From NCBI GenBank assembly GCA_012799265.1, contig JAAZLP010000001.1:1-5355 (forward strand): a stretch of DNA of 5,355 bases, read 5' to 3'. Numbering within the stretch: position 1 is the first letter of the stretch; each line of letters opens with the position of its first letter. The notes below the pieces were generated by a model that saw only the letters and a list, made by a program, of their open reading frames with translations, was not told the DNA's origin and ran no database searches. Source of the stretch: Phyllobacteriaceae bacterium (GTDB taxonomy: Bacteria; Pseudomonadota; Alphaproteobacteria; Rhizobiales; Devosiaceae). Below, in pieces: positions 1 through 4,357 of this stretch. The position numbers and the translations under genes were made by a program.

Positions 1-138
1 CGCGGCTCCGGCCGATACGGAGGTTGGCATGGGGGTATACCTTTCGAGAAACGGAGGCGGCTGCTCACAAACTACGCGCCGTGCCTCGCAATTGAGCAGC
101 ACAATACTCCTCTGGCGCAGAAAATGCAGCACATGACG
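1..138. other. Left-edge stretch of uncertain content; possible 3' end of a + strand gene
   Basis: No gene can be named here, and three readings compete. On the + strand, frame 3 is open from the edge to a TGA at 93-95 (ending ...RAVPRN), and frame 2 is open to a TGA at 134-136. Either could be the tail of a gene convergent with the SdpI-like gene, and the + strand terminator at 139-168 fits that. On the - strand, an ATG at 30 preceded by AAAGG at a 9-nt spacing would begin a protein MPTSVSAGAA... that leaves the window. A third option is a small RNA on the + strand: an 8-bp inverted repeat, GCTGCTCA (60-67) and TGAGCAGC (93-100), lies ahead of the terminator. The in-window pieces are too short to recognise any family, and I see no convincing promoter. 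Confidence 0.3.
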
Positions 139-168
139 TTCCTCGCCACCGGGGCGGGGAAGATTTTT
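139..168 (+). terminator. Rho-independent terminator, + strand
   Basis: TTCCTCGCC (139-147) pairs with GGCGGGGAA (153-161) around a 5-nt loop, and TTTTT follows at 164-168. One of the nine pairs is a G-U wobble when read as + strand RNA, but becomes an A-C mismatch on the - strand. The T run also lies only on the + side. The element therefore works for rightward transcription and is not the terminator of the SdpI-like gene, which arrives from the right on the - strand. The transcript it ends must begin or pass through 1-138. Confidence 0.6.
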
Positions 169-202
169 CTACTGAGGAAGGCAAAAGCGGCGGAAAGCCT
201 TG

Positions 203-841
203 TTACAGGCGCCGAAAAACCAGGGACAGCAGGAGTGCCAGACTCGGCAGGAGCAGCACCACGGCAGCGATGGCCATGACGAGCACGCCCGGCCCCGGAT
301 CCTGCCAGCCGAGGAAGGCGAGAAGGACGGCGCAAATGCCGGCGAAGATGCCGGTCGTACGATGGACGACGAGCCAGGTGCGGTCGGAGGGAATCGGCCA
401 GGGCATGCGCAGACCGGCATAGGAATGGCGCTCGGCTTCGAAGATGATCACGGCGAGGACCAGCAGATTGGCAGCAAATCCGAAAGCCGTGCCGCGGAAG
501 AGATCGAAGTCCGATCCAATGCCCAGGAACAGCAGGCCGAGCTGGAGGAAGAAGAGCAGGCTGAGCAGCAGGGTCAGGGCGGGATCAAGAATGTGCTGGG
601 TCTTGGCGAAGTGGTTCTTCGTCAGGCTTTTTCCGAGGACGAAGAACAGCGCAATCAGCACGGCCTGGATGATGGGCGGCACGGCGATCGCGATATCGCG
701 GGGCCAGAGCCAATCGGCGCCGTTGCCCGACCAATGCGCGGGGAATGCGTAGCCCGACGGGACATTGATCACAATCACCCCGGCAACAGCCAGCGTGACG
801 CCGAGAAGCAGAAGATGAAATCGGGAAACGAGGCTGGACAT
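203..841 (-). CDS. SdpI family integral membrane protein
   Basis: This is a 212-residue, very hydrophobic protein with about six membrane helices, near residues 9-27, 50-70, 87-107, 118-134, 163-179 and 185-207. Two family marks are visible. The first loop carries FPAHWSGNGADW (34-45), like the 'P-x-HW-x-x-x-G-x-x-D' segment of DUF1648/SdpI proteins. Before helix 5 is GLRMPWPIPSDRTW (143-156) followed by HR (160-161), matching the family pattern [IL]R-x-PW...W-x-x-x-HR. In Bacillus subtilis SdpI gives immunity to the SDP toxin and binds the repressor SdpR. Most family members elsewhere have no known role, and no toxin gene or SdpR-like regulator is visible here, so I do not assign immunity. 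The ATG at 841 is the only ATG after the upstream in-frame TGA, but no good ribosome binding site precedes it. It is transcribed divergently from the metallopeptidase gene. Confidence 0.82.
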   Translation of the reverse strand: MSSLVSRFHLLLLGVTLAVAGVIVINVPSGYAFPAHWSGNGADWLWPRDIAIAVPPIIQAVLIALFFVLGKSLTKNHFAKTQHILDPALTLLLSLLFFLQLGLLFLGIGSDFDLFRGTAFGFAANLLVLAVIIFEAERHSYAGLRMPWPIPSDRTWLVVHRTTGIFAGICAVLLAFLGWQDPGPGVLVMAIAAVVLLLPSLALLLSLVFRRL

Positions 842-966
842 GGGACGGCTCAGTGGACCGGCCTCATATGGAAGCTCACGACGACCAAAGCTAGATCAGC
901 GCGAAATATTCTCCCCTGCCCTTGATGCAGCAGCGATAGCAGCGCACATCAATCGGGGGAATCAGG
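842..966. promoter_or_regulatory. Shared divergent promoter region (SdpI-like gene / metallopeptidase)
   Basis: This 125-bp gap separates two divergent starts and should hold both promoters. A TTGATG at 922-927 is a possible -35 for the peptidase, but no convincing -10 follows at 17 bp. GGGGGA at 955-960 is the likely ribosome binding site for the ATG at 967. Two repeats stand out: an inverted pair TTGATG (922-927) and CATCAA (947-952), and inside it a direct pair AGCAGCG (929-935 and 938-944) with 9-bp periodicity. These could be an operator, but the arms are short and chance cannot be excluded. Confidence 0.4.
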
Positions 967-1539
967 ATGAAAACACGCACAGTATTGGTGGGACTATTAG
1001 CACTGGGTGGAGCGCTGCTCGCCGGCGCCATAATCCTTTTCATGCCGCTAAAGATCGCCACGCCGCAGCTTTTCGGAATGCACTGTGCCGCGCAGGTCTG
1101 TACCGAGGACGAGCAGGATCTGGCGGCTGCGCTTGAGCTGTTTAGATCAGCAAGAGGCGAGGTTGAGGCGATGGCTGACACAAAGCTCCCGAACCTTCAT
1201 GCGGTGATGTGCAAAAGCGATGCCTGTTATGCTCGGTTCGGCGGCGGGGCGGAGCGAGCGATCTCGTTCCCTTTCCTCGGCATGGTGGTAGCCGGACGGT
1301 CCTGGCAGAACTACATCGTCAGGCACGAGATGATCCACTGGCTGCAATTTGAACACTTTGGCGCGTTCGAGACCATGAGCTACCCAGCCTGGTTTCGGGA
1401 AGGCATGGCGTATGCGCTCAGCGAGGCGCCAGCGTCAGATATCCCACCGGAGTTTGCACAGTGGATGGCCCAGTATCGAGAGTGGGAAGGCAAGCGCTCG
1501 CTAACGACAGTTCTGTCGAACAAGCCCTTGTTCGACTGA
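967..1539 (+). CDS. Membrane-anchored HExxH (gluzincin-like) metallopeptidase, uncharacterised
   Basis: This is a 190-residue protein. Residues 5-27 form one hydrophobic helix after a short basic start (MKTRT), so it is either a signal anchor or an uncleaved signal, and the rest should lie in the periplasm. The zinc motif HEMIH is at 120-124. WFREGMAYALSE follows at 142-153, and its Glu145 is the expected third ligand, as in gluzincins (clan MA), where an E-G-x-A motif lies about 20 residues after HExxH. Ahead of the active site are two C-x4-C pairs, C40/C45 and C82/C87, well placed for disulfides in an oxidising compartment. I recall similar rhizobial proteins annotated only as hypothetical; the substrate is unknown. 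GGGGGA lies 6 nt before the ATG, supporting this start. The gene diverges from the SdpI-like gene and converges on rpsI. It has no U-rich terminator of its own, although the rpsI hairpin lies 17 nt past its stop. Confidence 0.78.
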   Translation: MKTRTVLVGLLALGGALLAGAIILFMPLKIATPQLFGMHCAAQVCTEDEQDLAAALELFRSARGEVEAMADTKLPNLHAVMCKSDACYARFGGGAERAISFPFLGMVVAGRSWQNYIVRHEMIHWLQFEHFGAFETMSYPAWFREGMAYALSEAPASDIPPEFAQWMAQYREWEGKRSLTTVLSNKPLFD

Positions 1540-1548
1540 GGCTATCCC

Positions 1549-1577
1549 AAAAGAAAGGGGCCGGTTTCCCGGCCCCT
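1549..1577 (-). terminator. Rho-independent terminator of rplM-rpsI
   Basis: Read on the - strand, AGGGGCCGG pairs perfectly with CCGGCCCCT (1577-1569 with 1564-1556) around a GAAA tetraloop, followed directly by TTTCTTTT (1556-1549). It begins 23 nt after the rpsI stop codon. The + side lacks a T run (TCGCAAAA follows), so it is mainly an rpsI terminator, though the hairpin could also slow or stabilise the end of the convergent peptidase transcript. Confidence 0.9.
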
Positions 1578-1600
1578 CGCAAAACTGATGTATCCAGCGA

Positions 1601-2080
1601 TTAGCGCTTGGAGAACTGGAAGGAACGACGGGCCTTAGCCTTACCGTACTTCTTACGTTCAACAACACGGCTGTCGCGGGTCAGGAAGCCGCCCTTCTTC
1701 AGAACCGGACGCAGAGCGGGTTCGAAGTAGGTGAGGGCCTTGGAGATGCCGTGACGAACGGCACCGGCCTGACCGGAGAGACCACCGCCAGCGACGGTCA
1801 CGTTGACGTCGTACTGGTCGAGGCGCTCAGCAGCAACGATCGGCTGCTTGACGATCAGCTGGAGAACCGGACGGGCGAAATACTTGGCGAATTCGCGGCC
1901 GTTGATGGTCAGCGTGCCCTTGCCCGGCTTGATCCAGACGCGAGCGACAGCGTTCTTGCGCTTGCCGGTTGCGTAGGCGCGGCCCAGGGAGTCCAGCTTC
2001 TGGACGTGGACGGGAGCGGTGTTGACCGGAGCGGCAGCGGAAGTGCCGAGATCTTCGAGGGAGTTGATGGTTTCGGCCAT
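1601..2080 (-). CDS. rpsI: 30S ribosomal protein S9
   Basis: S9 is a small-subunit ribosomal protein whose C-terminal tail reaches the P-site tRNA. The 159-residue product shows the family landmarks. YATGKRKNAVARVW begins the core at about residue 36, the middle contains GGGLSGQAGAVRHGISKAL, and the end is the basic tail KKYGKAKARRSFQFSKR, including the universally conserved final Lys-Arg. The first 35 residues are an Ala/Thr/Val-rich extension absent from the roughly 130-residue E. coli protein but normal in Alphaproteobacteria. The ATG lies one base after the rplM stop, so the genes are very likely cotranscribed and translationally coupled. The only ribosome binding signal is a weak GTGAAG within the rplM 3' end, which fits coupling. 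A strong terminator follows the gene. Confidence 0.98.
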   Translation of the reverse strand: MAETINSLEDLGTSAAAPVNTAPVHVQKLDSLGRAYATGKRKNAVARVWIKPGKGTLTINGREFAKYFARPVLQLIVKQPIVAAERLDQYDVNVTVAGGGLSGQAGAVRHGISKALTYFEPALRPVLKKGGFLTRDSRVVERKKYGKAKARRSFQFSKR

Positions 2081-2081
2081 A

Positions 2082-2546
2082 TTACTTCACCCGCACGTTC
2101 TTGGAGTTCATCGCAGCGACGTCGAGCTTGGTCGGGTTCTGCGCTTCATGGGGATGCTCGGCACCGGCGTAAACGCGCAGGTTCTTGAGCTGGGCGCGGG
2201 TCAGCGGACCACCCGGCATCATGCGGCGAACAGCGTTCTCGAGAACGCGGTTCGGGAAACGGCCTTCGAGCAGCTGACGCGCGGTGCGGTCCTTGATGCC
2301 GCCGGCATAACCGGTGTGCCAGTAGAAGCGGTGCTGGTCCAGCTTGTTGCCGGTCAGCTTCACCTTGTCGGCATTGATGACGATGATGTTGTCACCCATG
2401 TCCATGTGGGGGGTGAAGGTCGGCTTGTGCTTGCCACGGAGGCGGGAAGCGATGATCGAAGCGAGACGACCCACGACGAGGCCTTCGGCGTCGATCAGGA
2501 TCCACTGCTTTTCGATATCGCTCGGTTTTGCCGAGAACGTTGTCAT
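2082..2546 (-). CDS. rplM: 50S ribosomal protein L13
   Basis: L13 is an early-assembling large-subunit protein that binds 23S rRNA. The 154-residue product matches the family along its length: W-x-L-IDAEGLVVGRLAS near the N-terminus (15-30), then LRGKHKPTFTPHMDMGDNII, KLTGNKLDQHRFYWHTGYAGG and RMMPGGPLTRAQLKNLRVYAG, with the usual alphaproteobacterial C-terminal stretch. The E. coli protein has 142 residues. AGGGA at 2559-2555 on the - strand, 8 nt before the ATG, is a good ribosome binding site. rplM is the first gene of the rplM-rpsI operon. In E. coli L13 represses its own mRNA through the leader. The leader here contains a strong hairpin, so similar control is possible but not shown. Confidence 0.98.
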   Translation of the reverse strand: MTTFSAKPSDIEKQWILIDAEGLVVGRLASIIASRLRGKHKPTFTPHMDMGDNIIVINADKVKLTGNKLDQHRFYWHTGYAGGIKDRTARQLLEGRFPNRVLENAVRRMMPGGPLTRAQLKNLRVYAGAEHPHEAQNPTKLDVAAMNSKNVRVK

Positions 2547-2570
2547 AATCGAATTCCCTAAGATTCAGGC

Positions 2571-2593
2571 AGCCGCCCCCAGTGGGAGCGGCT
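2571..2593 (-). promoter_or_regulatory. Hairpin in the rplM 5' leader
   Basis: In - strand RNA, AGCCGCTCCC (2593-2584) pairs with GGGGGCGGCT (2580-2571) around a 3-nt loop, giving 10 bp with one U-G wobble. On the + strand the same position is an A-C mismatch, so the structure is better formed in the rplM transcript. No T run follows, so it is not an intrinsic terminator. It ends 12 nt before the AGGGA ribosome binding site. That position suits an L13-responsive leader element, an mRNA-stability hairpin, or a role in ribosome loading. Confidence 0.5.
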
Positions 2594-2597
2594 TGTT

Positions 2598-2628
2598 CGG
2601 GGGCGTCTCTAAGAGAGATTCACCCCCG
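2598..2628. repeat. Nested palindrome overlapping the rplM promoter
   Basis: Outer arms CGGGGG (2598-2603) and CCCCCG (2623-2628) enclose a smaller palindrome TCTCT-A-AGAGA (2606-2616). The 31-bp element fills the space from immediately downstream of the putative -35 through the -10 to the predicted start. It could be an operator or an RNA hairpin of read-through ctaA mRNA. The two dyads are offset by about 2 bp, so it is not a single perfect palindrome. Confidence 0.45.
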
Positions 2629-2634
2629 GGTCAA
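2606..2634 (-). promoter_or_regulatory. Candidate promoter of rplM-rpsI
   Basis: TTGACC (2634-2629, - strand) matches five of six bases of the sigma-70 -35 box, and 17 bp later is TAGAGA (2611-2606), a weak -10. The predicted start near 2599 would give a leader of about 52 nt that carries the hairpin at 2571-2593. The -35 is convincing and the -10 is not, which is common in Alphaproteobacteria. A GATTC (GANTC, the CcrM methylation target) lies in the spacer at 2617-2621, and another lies in the leader at 2562-2566. Confidence 0.45.
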
Positions 2635-2640
2635 CCCCTT

Positions 2641-2671
2641 CGTAAAAGCCATTGAATTTCAATAACTTACG
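2641..2671. repeat. AT-rich palindrome between ctaA and the rplM promoter
   Basis: A perfect odd palindrome ATTGAA-T-TTCAAT occupies 2651-2663, flanked by a second inverted pair CGTAA (2641-2645) and TTACG (2667-2671). It lies about 20 bp upstream of the putative rplM -35, where an activator could bind. As - strand RNA it could form ATTGA-AAT-TCAAT followed by GGCTTTT, a weak terminator-like structure after ctaA. I recognise no known binding consensus: it is too short for an FNR/FixK box. Confidence 0.4.
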
Positions 2672-2675
2672 AATG

Positions 2676-2691
2676 CGGTATTATTATACCG
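2676..2691. repeat. Inverted repeat spanning the ctaA stop codon
   Basis: CGGTAT (2676-2681) and ATACCG (2686-2691) form a perfect 6-bp stem with a 4-nt loop, and the ctaA TAA (2686-2684) lies within it. No T run follows, so it is not a standard intrinsic terminator. It may protect the 3' end of the mRNA or be chance. Confidence 0.35.
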
Positions 2692-3760
2692 TACCGAGCG
2701 CGCGGGTTTTACGCATGTCGGCGAGGTAGGCGACGATGGCGCCGGCCAGGATGAAGGCCAGGCCCTGGTGGGCGACGGCGATGTCGATATTGACCATGGA
2801 CAGAACCGTGGCGATGCCGAGCCCAACCTGGGCCAGGACCAGCACCATGATCGCGATCAGCCAGCGATGCACGCCGCCAAAGCCATTGCCGCGGGCTTGG
2901 AAGACGACCATGACGGCCGCCACGATGGTGATCAGATAGGCGATCATGCGGTGGTTGAACTGCACGGTCAGGTGGTGCTCGAAATGGCTGAGCCAGGACG
3001 GCTCATAGGCATAAAGACCATCCGGGATGAACTTGCCGTCCATCAGCGGCCAGGTGTTGAAGCCCATGCCGGCCTGGATGCCGGCCACGAAGGCGCCGGC
3101 GGCAATCTGAATGACCAGCAGCAGCAGCAAGGCCCAGGCGGCCCATTTATTCCAGGGCTGGATGACACCTTCGGTAGGCTGGGGTCGCATGCGTCTGGCG
3201 ACGGCTATCAGTGCGAGCAGGAGCGCCAGCGCTGCCGTGAGATGGGCCGCAAGGCGATATTGGGAAACCGAGGTCAGTTCGCTGAGGCCCGAAGAAACCA
3301 TCCACCAGCCGAGAAAGCCCTGGAAGCCACCAAGGACGAAGAGCCCGCCCAGCGGCAGGGCCATGTCACGCGTGAGACGCTTCTGGAACAGGAAGACGAG
3401 GAAGGGAATCGCAAAGGCAAAAGCAATGATGCGACCCAGGAACCGGTGGCCCCATTCCCACCAGAAAATGCCCTTGAAATCCTCAAGGGTCATCCAGCTG
3501 TTATAGACCTCATACTGCGGGATCAGCTTGTAGCCGTCGAATTCGGCCTGCCAGTCCTCCAGCGTCAGCGGGGGAATGATGCCGGAGATCGGCTTCCAGG
3601 TGGTGATCGACAGACCAGAGCCGGTGAGGCGGGTCATGCCTCCGACCATGACCATGATCAGAACCATCAGGGCGATCACATAAAGCCAGATGCGCACGGG
3701 GCGCAGGCGATCACCAACAACACTCACTTTGCCGAGTGCGGCATCATGCAAGGCAGTCAC
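2684..3760 (-). CDS. ctaA: Heme A synthase (CtaA/COX15, type 2)
   Basis: CtaA oxidises the C8 methyl of heme O to a formyl group, making heme A for aa3-type cytochrome c oxidase in the inner membrane. The 358-residue product has eight predicted helices, near 23-42, 106-125, 135-153, 167-188, 206-228, 272-288, 298-320 and 328-347. The heme-ligand histidines are in their expected contexts: WEWGHR (His105), RLAAHL (His173), FNHR (His270) and AHQG (His331). MTRLTGSGLSITTWKP (42-57) is a COX15-family signature. There is no cysteine, so the loop disulfide of Bacillus-type enzymes is absent, which fits type 2. The start is a GTG at 3760: it is the only usable start between an upstream in-frame TAA and helix 1, with GGA about 10 nt before it. 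The gene is divergent from the DUF2842 unit and lies upstream of rplM on the same strand with no clear terminator between them. Confidence 0.97.
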   Translation of the reverse strand: MTALHDAALGKVSVVGDRLRPVRIWLYVIALMVLIMVMVGGMTRLTGSGLSITTWKPISGIIPPLTLEDWQAEFDGYKLIPQYEVYNSWMTLEDFKGIFWWEWGHRFLGRIIAFAFAIPFLVFLFQKRLTRDMALPLGGLFVLGGFQGFLGWWMVSSGLSELTSVSQYRLAAHLTAALALLLALIAVARRMRPQPTEGVIQPWNKWAAWALLLLLVIQIAAGAFVAGIQAGMGFNTWPLMDGKFIPDGLYAYEPSWLSHFEHHLTVQFNHRMIAYLITIVAAVMVVFQARGNGFGGVHRWLIAIMVLVLAQVGLGIATVLSMVNIDIAVAHQGLAFILAGAIVAYLADMRKTRALGTV

Positions 3761-3822
3761 AGCTATCTTTTCCGGTATCGAAGGAAGTCCGGGAGTGGTA
3801 AGCCCGCAGCAATGTTATCGCA
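3761..3822. promoter_or_regulatory. Divergent promoter region, ctaA / DUF2842 unit
   Basis: Only 62 bp separate the ctaA GTG from the first possible ATG of the DUF2842 gene, so both promoters must overlap here or extend into the coding sequences. I see no clean -35/-10 pair in either direction. GCAATG occurs twice (3809-3814 and 3820-3825) at an 11-bp period, on one face of the helix, and could be a regulator site. Confidence 0.3.
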
Positions 3823-4062
3823 ATGGTCCTGATGCCGCACATGTCCCAGAGCAAACGCAAGTTGATCGGTGCATTTCTCCTGGTCGGTTCGATCGTGGCG
3901 TGGTCCGTGCTGGGCACGATGATTTATCTGGCCCTGCCCGAGGGACTGCCGCCGCTGGTGCTGGTTGGCTATTTCCTCATTGCCGGCATGGGCTGGGTGC
4001 TGCCGGCGGCGCAGATCATCAAGTGGATGGCGCGACCGGATCGCCAGACGAGCAATGGATAG
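3823..4062 (+). CDS. DUF2842 domain-containing small membrane protein
   Basis: This 79-residue protein has two predicted helices, about residues 14-37 and 44-64. It has the DUF2842 layout: a basic start (QSKRKLIG), a first helix ending MIYLALPEG, a short loop, then YFLIAGMGWVLPAAQIIKWMARP, in which W-V-L-P-A and the I-x-W-M-x-R-P end are typical of the family. DUF2842 is of unknown function and essentially alphaproteobacterial. The start is uncertain. ATGs at 3823, 3832 and 3841 are all in frame and none has a clear ribosome binding site. Family members usually begin just before the R-K-L-I-G motif, which favours 3841 (73 residues). The stop overlaps the start of the next gene by 8 nt (ATGGATAG), indicating an operon with coupled translation. 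The position opposite ctaA suggests, without proving, a link to cytochrome oxidase or heme biogenesis. Confidence 0.82.
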   Translation: MVLMPHMSQSKRKLIGAFLLVGSIVAWSVLGTMIYLALPEGLPPLVLVGYFLIAGMGWVLPAAQIIKWMARPDRQTSNG

Positions 4063-4357
4063 GTTTTTCGCGGAACGGTTATGGGGCGTGTTGCCCTGGT
4101 CGGTGCTGGCACTGGTCGCCCTGGTGATTGCCGGCATCTATGTCGTCGTCGACACAAGCAATGGCGCCAGCGGGCTGAGCTATCTCATCCTGCGCTGGTT
4201 TCATTCGCTGTGCTGGGTGCTGCTGGCTGCCGCCGCCGTGGCCATGTCGAGGCTGACCCCCATGCCGGTCGAATGGGCGGTGCCGCTAGGGATTGCCGGC
4301 GGGGTGGTCTATGCCGTCTTCCTCATCACCACACTGAGCACCGGCAGCGCGGGCTGA
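4055..4357 (+). CDS. Small three-helix membrane protein, unknown function
   Basis: This is a 100-residue hydrophobic protein of no family I recognise. Helices are predicted at about 13-33 (LPWSVLALVALVIAGIYVVV), 44-65 and 73-94, giving an odd number of crossings. Charges are few and sit mainly at the N-terminus (MDRFFAER). The single His (His50) lies next to helix 2 in the context RWFHS, and there is one Cys (Cys53). I chose the ATG at 4055 because it overlaps the DUF2842 stop by 8 nt, as is common in coupled gene pairs. A longer in-frame reading from 3965 would lie inside DUF2842 and begin with a Cys/Arg-rich stretch typical of out-of-frame translation. Its TGA abuts the stop codon of the convergent deacetylase gene, and no terminator is visible. 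Confidence 0.75.
   Translation: MDRFFAERLWGVLPWSVLALVALVIAGIYVVVDTSNGASGLSYLILRWFHSLCWVLLAAAAVAMSRLTPMPVEWAVPLGIAGGVVYAVFLITTLSTGSAG

Noticed and set aside
1..30. Start of a - strand gene at the ATG at 30 (MPTSVSAGAA...)
   Set aside because: AAAGG precedes it at a usable distance, but only ten codons are visible, and the + strand terminator at 139-168 fits a rightward unit better. It is kept only as an alternative in the left-edge entry.
1..279. + strand frame 1, open from the left edge to about 279
   Set aside because: It runs through the terminator hairpin and 75 bp into the SdpI-like gene on the opposite strand, and its translation resembles no known protein.
200..925. 241-codon open frame on the + strand opposite the SdpI-like gene
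   Set aside because: Its product is an E/Q/G/H-rich low-complexity sequence, the usual mirror of a hydrophobic gene in GC-rich DNA. The - strand frame has clear membrane helices and family motifs.
922..952. FNR/FixK box from TTGATG...CATCAA
   Set aside because: The consensus is TTGAT-N4-ATCAA. Here the arms are separated by 19 bp, so it is not such a site.
2019..2561. 180-codon + strand frame opposite rplM
   Set aside because: It is antisense to a conserved ribosomal protein gene, with no recognisable motif.
2562..2621. Two GANTC sites in the rplM control region as evidence of CcrM/GcrA control
   Set aside because: GANTC is expected about every 256 bp by chance and also occurs elsewhere in the window (for example 241-245 and 959-963), so two sites alone prove nothing.
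2768..3832. 354-codon open frame on the + strand opposite ctaA
   Set aside because: It covers almost exactly the antisense of ctaA, has a D/H/Q/G-biased composition and no domain. ctaA on the other strand is unambiguous.
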